From NCBI GenBank assembly GCA_030653545.1, contig JAURZE010000026.1, positions 124,001 through 188,000 on the forward strand: a stretch of DNA of 64,000 nt, read 5' to 3'. Of the stretch, positions 50,549-59,006 are shown piece after piece. The DNA comes from Nitrospira sp. GTDB lineage: Bacteria; Nitrospirota; Nitrospiria; Nitrospirales; Nitrospiraceae. Position 1 is the first letter of the stretch, and every line of letters starts with the position of its first letter. The position numbers and the translations under genes are program-made. A model generated the notes under the pieces. That model saw only the letters and a program-made list of their open reading frames with translations. It was not told the DNA's origin and ran no database searches.

Positions 50549-52732
50549 CTAACTCCCTTGTACCACAATCTGGGAAAAGTCCGCGAATGACATGAAGAAG
50601 TCATCCACATCCTTCAAGAGCGAGAGCCGATTGCTGCGCACCGCTTTGTCGTCGGCATTCACCATGACCGCGGCAAAGAAGGCGTCGATGGCCGGCTTCA
50701 GGCACACCAGTGATTCCAGCGCCTTGCCGTAGTCGCTCGCCTGCATCGAGGTCCCCATCCGTTCCCGCTCCTCGGACACCGCCTTATGCAGAGCGGACTC
50801 GGCGGCATGTTGAAAGACGGCTGAGGCGACCGGCTGACGATCCCACTGCTCCTTTTCAACCAAGCGATGCGCACGTTTGAATCCCACGATCAACGGATCG
50901 AACTCCGGCCGGCTGGTCACCGCTTGTAATGCCTGCATCTTGGCCAGGAGGTCCCGCAGGTCGAACGACTGACGATCGGTCACACTCACGACGGCATTCA
51001 CGACATCGTCCCGCAACCCGTGGACGGTGCGGGCATAGTGACGGACGCGTTCAAATGCAAAGTCGACCAGCCGCTGCTGGCCGTCCCCCTGATTCGAACC
51101 AGCCTTGACTCCTGCCGCCTCCACAATGGTACGCGCTTCACTGATGGCACGGCCCAGGTTCAATCGGACGCTACCTTCCAAGAGAATACGCACCACTGCC
51201 GTGGCATGACGACGCAGCGCAAAGGGATCTTCCGAACCCGTCGGCACCATGCCGACATGGAAGAAGGATGCGAGGCTGTCCAACCGGTCGGCCAGCGACA
51301 AGACCTGCGCTTCGATCGACTCGGGGATCGCGCCCTCCATCGACTGGGGCCGATACTGTTGGAGGATCGCCAGGCACACTGCCGGCGCTTCACCGTCGTG
51401 CCGCGCGTAGTAGCCGCCCATCACACCCTGCAATTCAGGAAACTCTCCGACAATGCCGGTCAGCAGATCCGCCTTGCACAATGCGCCCGCCCGTTCACAA
51501 TTCTTTATAACGGATTCGTTCAGACCTGCCAGCCGAGCGAGCGAAACCGCCAGGGCAGCAATGCGCGCCTGCTTCTGCCCCATGGTCCCGATTTTTTGAT
51601 GAAAGGTAACCCCGGCAAGTTTGGCGACTCGTTCCTGTAGTGGCGTTGTCCGGTCATCGTCGTAGAAAAATTTGGCATCGGCCAAACGCGCCGCCAGCAC
51701 CCGCTCATTGCCTTCACGGATGAGGCCCATGTCCTTGACTCGATTGTTGGCCACCGCAATGAAATGCGCCACCAGCTTCCCGGTCGTCTTATGACGGAGC
51801 GAGAAAAAGCCCTGGTGTTCCTTCATTGAGGTGATCAGAATTTCTTCGGGGACATCAAGATACGTATCCTTGAACGACCCGATGATCGCGTACGGCCATT
51901 CCGTCGTATACACCGCCTGGTCGAGCAATGCGTCGTCTTGGTTCAGCACAAATCCCGTCTTCTTGCACAACGTCGAAATCTGCTCGGCTATGATGGCCCG
52001 ACGGCGTTCCGGGTCAGGAATGGCGCCGTCTTTCTCCAGCGCTTTCACATAGGTCGCACAATCCTTGACGACGACCCCCTGCTTCGAGCCGAGCACCCGG
52101 TGACCCCGCGTCCGGTTCCCCGCCTTGATCCCGGCGGCCTCGATCGGAAGCACCGCGCCGCCGAAGAGCACGACCAGCCATCGCACCGGCCGGGCAAACC
52201 GCACACCCGCTTCGTTCCACTTCATCGCTTTGGGGAATGACAACTTGGCCACGAGCTGCGGCAAGAGTTCTGTGAGCACCGTTTTAGAAGGACGTCCTTC
52301 TTCACGCTTCACCGCGAAGAGATACTCGCCTTTCGGTGTCTGTCGAACCTCCAAATCCCCTACCGCCACACCTTGCCCCGCGGCAAAGCCGACAGCGGCC
52401 CTGGTCGGCTGTCCAGCCTGATCGAATGCCACCGCTTTGGACGGCCCCATGGCCTCCTTCATGACGGAGGCCTGTTGCGTAACCAGTCCCTCAACGACGA
52501 GCGTCAGCCTTCGGGGAGTTCCGAGTGTCCGGACGGCCTGAAAGGTAAGTCGTTGCTCCGCCAACAACTGTTCAGCGGACTCTTTCAATCGGGTCAATGC
52601 GGGACTGATGAACTGATAGGGCAGCTCTTCGACCCCGATCTCCAGCAGCAACTCCGCGGTCGCCGGAGCAGATCGCCGGCTCCCCTTCTTCGTGGATCCA
52701 CTGTCGCGAGATGGTTTCTGAGCTTTCGGCAT
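50549..52732 (-). CDS. glyS: Glycyl-tRNA synthetase, beta subunit
   Basis: 727 aa from the ATG at 52732; a TTG at 52750 directly after the glyQ stop is the alternative. GlyS marks: AELLLEIGVEELPYQFISPA near the N-terminus, LGTPRRLTLVVEGL, then GEFPELQGVMGGYYARHDGE and a C-terminal helical tRNA-binding part. A basic leader of about 20 residues (MPKAQKPSRDSGSTKKGSRR) precedes the usual start. It pairs with GlyQ as an alpha2beta2 enzyme charging tRNA-Gly. The gene pair is contiguous. Confidence 0.95.
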   Translation of the reverse strand: MPKAQKPSRDSGSTKKGSRRSAPATAELLLEIGVEELPYQFISPALTRLKESAEQLLAEQRLTFQAVRTLGTPRRLTLVVEGLVTQQASVMKEAMGPSKAVAFDQAGQPTRAAVGFAAGQGVAVGDLEVRQTPKGEYLFAVKREEGRPSKTVLTELLPQLVAKLSFPKAMKWNEAGVRFARPVRWLVVLFGGAVLPIEAAGIKAGNRTRGHRVLGSKQGVVVKDCATYVKALEKDGAIPDPERRRAIIAEQISTLCKKTGFVLNQDDALLDQAVYTTEWPYAIIGSFKDTYLDVPEEILITSMKEHQGFFSLRHKTTGKLVAHFIAVANNRVKDMGLIREGNERVLAARLADAKFFYDDDRTTPLQERVAKLAGVTFHQKIGTMGQKQARIAALAVSLARLAGLNESVIKNCERAGALCKADLLTGIVGEFPELQGVMGGYYARHDGEAPAVCLAILQQYRPQSMEGAIPESIEAQVLSLADRLDSLASFFHVGMVPTGSEDPFALRRHATAVVRILLEGSVRLNLGRAISEARTIVEAAGVKAGSNQGDGQQRLVDFAFERVRHYARTVHGLRDDVVNAVVSVTDRQSFDLRDLLAKMQALQAVTSRPEFDPLIVGFKRAHRLVEKEQWDRQPVASAVFQHAAESALHKAVSEERERMGTSMQASDYGKALESLVCLKPAIDAFFAAVMVNADDKAVRSNRLSLLKDVDDFFMSFADFSQIVVQGS

Positions 52733-52750
52733 AGACAATTTCTCAGCCAA

Positions 52751-53692
52751 TTAAGACCGCTTGTTTGCAGCGGCCGATCGCGAGCGACCGGTGGATTGAG
52801 TCCCCTGCTTTGTCCCACGAGCCATGAGGGGATGCCCCATGGCAGCCCGTTCTTCGATGTACCGTTCCGCGCATTGCCGGGCCAGCGCCCGGACCCGGGC
52901 AATGTAGCCGGTGCGCTCCGCCACACTGATGGCACCGCGCGCGTCGAGCATATTGAATACGTGCGAGGACTTGATGCAGTAGTCGTAGGCCGGCAACGTT
53001 AAGCGCTTCTCGGTCTGCGCGAGCAACCGCTTACATTCGGCCTCGTGCGATTGAAACGCCTGCATCAACATCGCCACATCGCCTTCTTCGAAGTTGTAGC
53101 GGGAACCCTGGACTTCGGTTTCATGATGGATGTCGCCGTACTTGATCTGATCGGTCCAGGCCAGGTCATAGACATTGTTGACCTGCTGCAGATACATCGC
53201 AATGCGTTCCGTCCCGTAGGTGATCTCACCGGTGATGGGCGCCAGCTCGATCCCGCCGATTTCCTGGAAATAGGTGAACTGGGTTATCTCCATCCCATCC
53301 AGACGGACTTCCCATCCCAACCCCCAGGCTCCGAGCGTCGGGGACTCCCAGTCATCTTGGATAAATCGAATATCGTGCTGTTTGGGGTTGATCCCTAGTT
53401 GCGCAAGGCTTTCGAGGTAGAGCTCTTGGATATTGTCGGGGGCCGGCTTCAGCACCACCTGGTACTGATAGTAATGCTGCATGCGGTTCGGGTTTTCCCC
53501 GTAGCGGCCGTCCGTGGGTCGACGGCAAGGTTGCGGATAGGCCGCCCGCCAGGGTTCGGGACCGAGGGAGCGCAGGAAGGTAGCCGGGTGAAAGGTTCCG
53601 GCCCCCATTTCCATATCGTACGGCTGCTGAATGACGCAGCCTCGATCCGCCCAAAACCTGCTTAACGTCAGAATGAGGTCCTGATAATTCAC
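52751..53692 (-). CDS. glyQ: Glycyl-tRNA synthetase, alpha subunit
   Basis: 313 aa, class II synthetase catalytic subunit. [20 protein letters not shown] opens it; [20 protein letters not shown] and [20 protein letters not shown] hold motif 1/2-type residues. [20 protein letters not shown] and [20 protein letters not shown] follow. A short basic tail ([14 protein letters not shown]) ends it. It forms Gly-AMP and works only with GlyS. It is the first gene of the long minus-strand operon; its promoter region is the 276-bp gap opposite the Rrf2 gene. Confidence 0.97.
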   Translation of the reverse strand: MNYQDLILTLSRFWADRGCVIQQPYDMEMGAGTFHPATFLRSLGPEPWRAAYPQPCRRPTDGRYGENPNRMQHYYQYQVVLKPAPDNIQELYLESLAQLGINPKQHDIRFIQDDWESPTLGAWGLGWEVRLDGMEITQFTYFQEIGGIELAPITGEITYGTERIAMYLQQVNNVYDLAWTDQIKYGDIHHETEVQGSRYNFEEGDVAMLMQAFQSHEAECKRLLAQTEKRLTLPAYDYCIKSSHVFNMLDARGAISVAERTGYIARVRALARQCAERYIEERAAMGHPLMARGTKQGTQSTGRSRSAAANKRS

Positions 53693-53934
53693 AATGGTCC
53701 AATGATTGATTCTAAAGAAGACTCACCGGTTGCCGCTGGAGAAAAATAGCGTGCCAAGCTAACAAGAATGCTTTCATACTGTCAAGCAACATTCCCTCAT
53801 GGATCAAAGAGTTGCATCGTGTTATCGCAATGAAAAGAGAATGAGGCTTCGCCACATCCCTTTGAGGAAATCCAGATCGTAAACGGAACCGGGAGCTTGA
53901 CGGATCTCATCGACCTCGATTAATGTGGCGAAAC

Positions 53935-53947
53935 TTGACTAAGTCAA
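53935..53947 (+). promoter_or_regulatory. TTGACT-A-AGTCAA palindrome, candidate Rrf2 operator/promoter
   Basis: A perfect inverted repeat TTGACTAAGTCAA ends 21 bp before the GTG of the Rrf2 gene. Several Rrf2/IscR-type regulators bind sites with TTGAC/GTCAA arms; a TTGACT -35 element would overlap it. Autoregulation is inferred. Confidence 0.5.
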
Positions 53948-53968
53948 TTCATTTTAGAAAGACAAGGC

Positions 53969-54403
53969 GTGAAGCTTTCCAAGAAAAGCGAATATGGCCT
54001 CCGAGCCCTCATTGAGCTCACGCTTGCCTACGAGCAAACGACATTGCAGCGGCATCAAATTGCCAAACGCCAACACATCCCGATCGAGTTTTTAGAGCAA
54101 ATCCTTCTGGCACTGAAACGGGCGGGATTGCTGGCCAGTCGGCGAGGTCTCAAAGGCGGCTATACCTTGATCAAGCCCCCTGGTGACATCACTGTCGGGC
54201 AAGTGATCCGCATCCTGGACGGTCCGCTTGCCCCCATCGGCTGCGTGAGCAAGACCGCCTATCAAAAATGTCGGGATTGCCCCTATACGGACAAGGCCGA
54301 GTGCCCGGTCCAACATGTGATGGGTCCGGTCCGCGATGCCATTGCCGGCATCCTAGATAATTGTACGCTCAATGATTTTGCAGCAAGCCATCGCAGAGGA
54401 TAA
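53969..54403 (+). CDS. Rrf2-family transcriptional regulator
   Basis: 144 aa, GTG start. MKLSKKSEYGLRALIELTLA then RHQIAKRQHIPIEFLEQILL and ASRRGLKGGYTLIKPPGDIT are the family's winged-helix residues. Cysteines at the Fe-S/ligand region are GCVSKTAYQKCRDCPYTDKA and ECPVQHV, four or more that could hold a cluster, although the spacing is not that of IscR. It may sense redox or sulfur status. It ends 3 bp before the TauE/SafE exporter, its likely target. Confidence 0.9.
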   Translation: MKLSKKSEYGLRALIELTLAYEQTTLQRHQIAKRQHIPIEFLEQILLALKRAGLLASRRGLKGGYTLIKPPGDITVGQVIRILDGPLAPIGCVSKTAYQKCRDCPYTDKAECPVQHVMGPVRDAIAGILDNCTLNDFAASHRRG

Positions 54404-54405
54404 CC

Positions 54406-55251
54406 ATGGATCAGATCGTCCTCGTTCTCATTACTTTCGTCGCCGCGACCGTCAATGGCGCGCTGGGCTACGGCTTCTCCTCGATTACCATGCCGGTTGC
54501 CCTGCTGTTCTATACGAATCGTATTTTGAATCCGGCCATGGTGCTCGTGGAGCTGGTCCTGAATAGTTATGTCCTCTTTCTCAATCGCCAAAACATACCC
54601 AATATTTTCCGGCGTGTCGTGCCGATCCTGATCGGCCTCGCCATGGGGGTCGCCATCGGTAGCTACATCCTCTCGATGGTGCAACCGGCCTGGGTAAAGT
54701 TCGTCACCTACTTCATGCTGCTCCCGTTGATTCTGCTTCAAGCGGCCGGCATCCGCAAACCGATCAAAGCAGAAAAAACCATCGGGGTCCCGTTCGGGGT
54801 CGGCATCGGCACGCTCTATTCTGTCACGACCATCTCCGGACCACCGCTGGCGCTGCTGTTCAATAATCAAGGATATGAAAAGCAGGATTTTCGCGCGGCC
54901 CTGGGCGTGATCCGAGTCGCTGAAGCGACGCTGACCGCCATCGCCTACGGCATCATCGGGTTTTACAGCGTTGAGAGCATGAAGGTCATGCCCTACATCG
55001 TGCCAAGCGTCTTACTGGGTATTCCGCTCGGCGTATTCTTGATCCGTTGGATGGACCCTGAAACATTTCGGCGGCTCTGCATGAGCTTTGACGCCGTCGT
55101 CGTCGGATTTGGACTTTCACGAGTTCTCGTCGAGCTGAATCTCGCAAGCACCTTCACCACTTATAGTATTCTTTCGATCGTCGTCCTGCTCAACGCCGTG
55201 CTTCTCTATCGGTATTTTCAAGAGAGGGCCGCCTCACAATCCAAAATCTAG
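54406..55251 (+). CDS. TauE/SafE-family exporter
   Basis: 281 aa with about 8 transmembrane helices. The family's opening (VLITFVAATVNGALGYGFSS) and the second-half counterpart (GIGTLYSVTTISGPPLALLF) are both visible. Such proteins move sulfite, sulfoacetate or other organosulfur anions. It is 3 bp from the Rrf2 gene, so a cysteine-containing regulator and an anion exporter form a unit that may respond to sulfur or redox stress. The substrate is not known. Confidence 0.88.
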   Translation: MDQIVLVLITFVAATVNGALGYGFSSITMPVALLFYTNRILNPAMVLVELVLNSYVLFLNRQNIPNIFRRVVPILIGLAMGVAIGSYILSMVQPAWVKFVTYFMLLPLILLQAAGIRKPIKAEKTIGVPFGVGIGTLYSVTTISGPPLALLFNNQGYEKQDFRAALGVIRVAEATLTAIAYGIIGFYSVESMKVMPYIVPSVLLGIPLGVFLIRWMDPETFRRLCMSFDAVVVGFGLSRVLVELNLASTFTTYSILSIVVLLNAVLLYRYFQERAASQSKI

Positions 55252-55675
55252 CGCCTACGAATCCCCCTCCTCCCATTGCCGTCCACACTCAATCACACAC
55301 TCCCTAATTCGATAATACATGTGTAGGAGTGAAGGCTTATCCCTACACAGCCAGAATGAGAGATTGCCGTAAAATCTCTCAAGATACTCGTCCACCTGAA
55401 GGTCAAATCATTCAAACTTTACAAGGCAGAGAAAGAACTCCATTCAGAAACCCCCATATTCACGCTGAATAAAGACAAGTTTATTCTTGGCCTATGTATT
55501 GCTAAATGGTAGATCCATCAATGCGGGAGTAAGAAGTAATGATCCTGTTTATTTTACTCATCATGGCAGCTGTTGCACTGAGCGCTAGCTCAACGCCTGC
55601 AGAGAACAGTCCGCACCGTTCGACATTTTGATGTTGTAGCTCCAGCCGTCAATCAAGTAGAAAGAACCCCCTTAC
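55252..55675. other. Intergenic region with hairpins and a tiny frame
   Basis: 424 bp, AT-richer than the flanks. Hairpin TGTGTAGG...CCTACACA (55320-55349) and another AGAGATT...AATCTCT-type repeat close after it follow the exporter gene. A 30-residue frame at 55539-55631 encodes a short hydrophobic peptide (MILFILLIMAAVALSASSTP), preceded by GGGAG about 9 nt upstream. That frame could be a small membrane peptide or chance. Otherwise nothing is seen. Confidence 0.45.
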
Positions 55676-56068
55676 ATGAGCAATGAATTGAGAAGCCAAT
55701 CTATGCGTACGTTGTCCACATGCACGTTGCTGACGGCCTACATGCTGCTAACCGGTTGCGGTGGCGGCGGGGACGGAGCGCCTGCCGTCTCAACCTCCTC
55801 AAGCTCGGCACTCCCGACAGCCTCACTCGCATGGAATCCGATACAGGATTCGTCGATAGTCGGATACTACGTCCACTACGGACGGCAATCTCCCGGGCAG
55901 TCGGGCTCTTGCTCGTATGAAGCGGCCCAATTTGTCGAGGCCCCGAACGCCACGATTTCCGATCTCCAACCCAACACCCGTTACTTCTTTACGGTCAGCG
56001 CCTACAACGGCCTTGAGAGCGCCTGCTCGAGTGAAGTCTCAACCGTGACGCCCTCCTCCCAAGCCTAG
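55676..56068 (+). CDS. Lipoprotein with one fibronectin type III domain
   Basis: 130 aa from 55676; the ATG at 55703 gives a cleaner signal peptide (MRTLSTCTLLTAYMLLTGCG, lipobox LTGC). After a Gly/Ser/Ala linker, the mature part is one FnIII fold: TASLAWNPIQDSSIVGYYVH, then NATISDLQPNTRYFFTVSAY and a VSTVTPS end. A Cys pair (CSYEAA and ACSS) may form a disulfide. It is lipid-anchored and probably binds carbohydrate or protein at the surface. A strong hairpin follows it. Confidence 0.85.
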   Translation: MSNELRSQSMRTLSTCTLLTAYMLLTGCGGGGDGAPAVSTSSSSALPTASLAWNPIQDSSIVGYYVHYGRQSPGQSGSCSYEAAQFVEAPNATISDLQPNTRYFFTVSAYNGLESACSSEVSTVTPSSQA

Positions 56069-56090
56069 CCAGAATCATCCATTTGTATTT

Positions 56091-56136
56091 GCGATCTGCT
56101 TCCTTGAGACGTTCGAGGCTCAAGGAAGCAGATCGC
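56091..56136. terminator. Perfect 18-bp inverted repeat after the FnIII gene
   Basis: GCGATCTGCTTCCTTGAG (56091-56108), a 10-nt loop, and CTCAAGGAAGCAGATCGC (56119-56136). It starts 22 nt after the stop codon. There is no T-run on the plus strand, so it may act as a transcript stabiliser or factor-independent stop. Confidence 0.65.
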
Positions 56137-56264
56137 AAGTCCTTTCATTGACTCCCTTCCATCGTTTTGTTAGCCTCAAGCCCCGCCGCGTCCCTGCCGA
56201 TCTCTGACGTAGAGAAGCATGCGCCGGCAACCTACTACGCGTTCAATTCCTGAAAGGAGTTCCG

Positions 56265-58130
56265 ATGGCCAGTGCAGCCCTGTCCCCAGAGTCCCTCAAT
56301 ACCCTCCATAACAAGGCCACGCAACTCCGTATCGAAAGCGTCCGCGCCACATCTGAAGCGGCCAGCGGCCATCCATCGAGCTGCTGCTCCGCTGCCGACA
56401 TCGTGGCGACACTCTTCTTCTCCGTAATGCGTTACGACCCGAAGAACCCCAAAGCGCCCAACAGTGATCGATTCGTCCTCTCAAAAGGACACGCCGCTCC
56501 CCTCCTCTACGCCGCCTGGGCCGAAGCAGGACTGTTCCCCAAAAGCGACCTCTTGAAGTTGCGGACATTGGCATCTGATCTTGAGGGTCACCCAACTCCC
56601 CGCCTGTCATTCGTAGACATGGCCACCGGCTCGCTGGGGCAAGGACTTCCTGTCGGTATCGGCATTGCCCTGAACGCGAAGTCCATCGATAAGCTTGACC
56701 ACAGAACCTACGTTCTAATGGGCGATGGCGAGTCTGTCGAAGGATCAAATTGGGAAGCGGCTGAAGTGGCTCGGCATCACGGCCTGGATAATCTTTGCGC
56801 CATCGTCGATGTGAACCGGCTGGGGCAAAGCGATCCCACCATGTTGCAGCATAATATGGAAGGCTATCGCGCCCGCTGGTCAGGATTCGGCTGGCACGCC
56901 ATCGTGGTCGACGGTCATGATATCGCCGCGCTCGTGGCCGCCTTTGATGAGGCGTCCCGCACAAAAGGGAAACCGACCGTCATCTTAGCCAAGACCTTCA
57001 AGGGACACGGGCTTTCCTTCATGGCAGACAGCCCCAGCTGGCACGGGAAACCGGTGCCCAAGGGAGAGGAAACCCAAAAGGCGATCGATGAATTGACCAG
57101 GCAGCTGAAACCCGGCAACGGAACCGTGCAGATCAACCGGCCCGCCGCCGCCACGCCGGCGCCGGCGACCACATCTGCGCTGCCGCCTTCACCCTATAAA
57201 GTAGGCGAGGCCGCCGCGACCCGTGAAGCTTTTGGCGTCGCACTTGAGGCGTTAGGCGGAGCACACTCCGCCGTGGTCGGCCTCGATGCCGACGTCAAGA
57301 ATTCCACCTACACGGACAAATTTGGCAAGAAGTTTCCGAATCGATTCTTCGAAAACTTCATCGCCGAACAGAACATGCTGGGCGCGGCTGCGGGCCTCGC
57401 CGCCTGCGGAAAAGTTCCCTTCGTCGCTACATTCGCGGCCTTCTTCACCCGCGCGTACGACTTCATCCGGATGGCGGCTATCAGTCAATCCAACATCAAG
57501 CTGGTCGGCACCCACGTGGGCGTCAGCATCGGCGAAGACGGTCCTTCGCAAATGGGGCTTGAGGATATTGCGATGATGGCGGCACAGCCAGGCGTCGTCG
57601 TCCTCTATCCTTCAGACGCCACTTGCACCTATCGTCTGGTCGAAGCCGCGGCCAACCACAAAGGGATGGTCTACATCCGTGCCGGACGCCCGAAATCCCC
57701 GGTACTCTATGGACCGGAAGAGACATTCCCGATCGGGGGAAGCAAAGTCATCCGCCAAAGCGCCGGTGATGTACTGACGATCGTGGCCGCCGGCGTGACA
57801 TTATTTGAAGCCCTCAAAGCCTACGATCAATTGAAAGCCGCGGGCATCGCCGTGCGCGTCGTCGATCTCTACAGCATCGCTCCGATCGACCAAGCCACCC
57901 TCATCGCCAGCGCCCGCGCGACCCACGGCCGTCTCCTCACCGTCGAAGACCACTACGCGCACGGCGGACTCGGCGATGCCGTGTTGAGCGCGGTGAGTGC
58001 GGAAGGCGTGAAGCTCCATAAGCTCGCCGTCCGGACGATTCCCCACAGCGGCAAGCCGGATGAACTCGTCGATCATTTTGGCATCGGAGTGCGATCCATT
58101 GTCGAAGCGGCCAAGCAAATCATCAAGTAG
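56265..58130 (+). CDS. tkt: Transketolase, single-chain, animal-like type
   Basis: 621 aa, close to the animal-type length rather than the usual bacterial 660. The ThDP site is GDGESVEGSNWEAAEVARHH with IVDVNRLGQSDPTMLQHNME; ASGHPSSCCSAADIVATLFF and DRFVLSKGHAAPLLYAAWAE hold donor-binding residues. A Pro/Ala linker (about 285-310) separates the C-terminal half, which has the catalytic Glu in ENFIAEQNMLGAAAGLA. It exchanges two-carbon units in the pentose-phosphate pathway. GGAG lies 8 nt before the ATG. The Crp/Fnr gene follows 4-5 nt after. Confidence 0.93.
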   Translation: MASAALSPESLNTLHNKATQLRIESVRATSEAASGHPSSCCSAADIVATLFFSVMRYDPKNPKAPNSDRFVLSKGHAAPLLYAAWAEAGLFPKSDLLKLRTLASDLEGHPTPRLSFVDMATGSLGQGLPVGIGIALNAKSIDKLDHRTYVLMGDGESVEGSNWEAAEVARHHGLDNLCAIVDVNRLGQSDPTMLQHNMEGYRARWSGFGWHAIVVDGHDIAALVAAFDEASRTKGKPTVILAKTFKGHGLSFMADSPSWHGKPVPKGEETQKAIDELTRQLKPGNGTVQINRPAAATPAPATTSALPPSPYKVGEAAATREAFGVALEALGGAHSAVVGLDADVKNSTYTDKFGKKFPNRFFENFIAEQNMLGAAAGLAACGKVPFVATFAAFFTRAYDFIRMAAISQSNIKLVGTHVGVSIGEDGPSQMGLEDIAMMAAQPGVVVLYPSDATCTYRLVEAAANHKGMVYIRAGRPKSPVLYGPEETFPIGGSKVIRQSAGDVLTIVAAGVTLFEALKAYDQLKAAGIAVRVVDLYSIAPIDQATLIASARATHGRLLTVEDHYAHGGLGDAVLSAVSAEGVKLHKLAVRTIPHSGKPDELVDHFGIGVRSIVEAAKQIIK

Positions 58131-58134
58131 TCGG

Positions 58135-58827
58135 TTGAGCTCATCCCCCGCGGATGAGCTCAACCATATCCCTCTGCTCAAGATTCTCTCCAGCGCAGAC
58201 CGCCAACGCGTGCTTCAGGACTTGACCGAGCAGCACTACACCAAACGAGATGTCATTTTTCGTGAAGGCGATCCGACCGAATTCTTCCACATCGTGAAGG
58301 AAGGCACGGTCAAGTGCGTCAAATCGAGCCCGGAAGGGAAAGAGTGCACGCTGAAAATGCTGATGCCCGGCGATCTCTTTTGCTGCGACGCCGCCGCCTT
58401 TGAGGGAGCCCGCCATCCGGGGACCGCGCAACCGATGGGCGACGTCAGTATCTTGCGCATGAACAAGAAGTCCTACTTCGACATGCTGCGCCGCAATCCC
58501 GAGGCCGCCATTGAAGTCATTAAGCATCTCGGCAATCGCCTCAACGAAGCCCAGGAGAAAGCCAAGGTCCTGGCCCTCGACCGGGCCGACCAGCGACTGG
58601 CCTCGCTCCTGGTGGACCTGGCGACCAAGAACGGCGTGAAAGACCCGCAAGGCCTCAAGCTCCCGATGCGACTGACCCGCCAGGATATGGCCAACATGGT
58701 CGGCACGACGACCGAGACCGCCATTCGCATCATGAGTCGGTTCAAACGCGATCGACTCGTATCCGGAACGGCGACCCGCCTCATCATCCGCGATCTCGCC
58801 GGGCTCAAGGCCCTTGCCTCCGCCTGA
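58135..58827 (+). CDS. Crp/Fnr-family transcriptional regulator
   Basis: About 230 aa if the TTG at 58135 is used; the only ATG (58060) would overlap tkt by 71 nt and give a non-family leader. The start is uncertain. The cyclic-nucleotide-type barrel includes YTKRDVIFREGDPTEFFHIV then KEGTVKCVKSSPEGKECTLK and MLMPGDLFCCDAAAFEG. The C-helix and HTH_Crp follow, ending RLTRQDMANMVGTTTETAIR then IMSRFKRDRLVSG. The N-terminal cysteine cluster of FNR is missing, so it may sense NO, haem-bound gases or a nucleotide. nirK lies 180 bp downstream. Confidence 0.9.
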   Translation: MSSSPADELNHIPLLKILSSADRQRVLQDLTEQHYTKRDVIFREGDPTEFFHIVKEGTVKCVKSSPEGKECTLKMLMPGDLFCCDAAAFEGARHPGTAQPMGDVSILRMNKKSYFDMLRRNPEAAIEVIKHLGNRLNEAQEKAKVLALDRADQRLASLLVDLATKNGVKDPQGLKLPMRLTRQDMANMVGTTTETAIRIMSRFKRDRLVSGTATRLIIRDLAGLKALASA

Positions 58828-58865
58828 TTTCCCTAAGATCCTCCTTCCAGGTATATTTTCAAAAC

Positions 58866-58879
58866 ATGATGTACGTCAT
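58866..58879 (+). promoter_or_regulatory. Candidate Crp/Fnr-type operator upstream of nirK
   Basis: ATGATGTACGTCAT is an inverted repeat with 12 of 14 symmetric positions (ATGAyGTACrTCAT), similar in form to FNR/DNR half-site pairs. It lies 128 bp before the nirK start and 39 bp after the regulator gene. Binding is inferred. Confidence 0.4.
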
Positions 58880-59006
58880 ATTCTTTTGACTGCACACTCC
58901 GTATCCTCACACGCACACAGACGACGTCAGACCGCGCCCCTCACAACAGGGGCTGTCGGCACATCGCTGCAGGAGTTCGACCAACCATCCAGAGAGGAGT
59001 TTCACC

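Noticed and set aside
58060-58134. ATG at 58060 as the start of the Crp/Fnr gene
   Set aside because: It would overlap tkt by 71 nt and add a low-complexity leader not found in the family; the TTG at 58135 fits better but is not proven.
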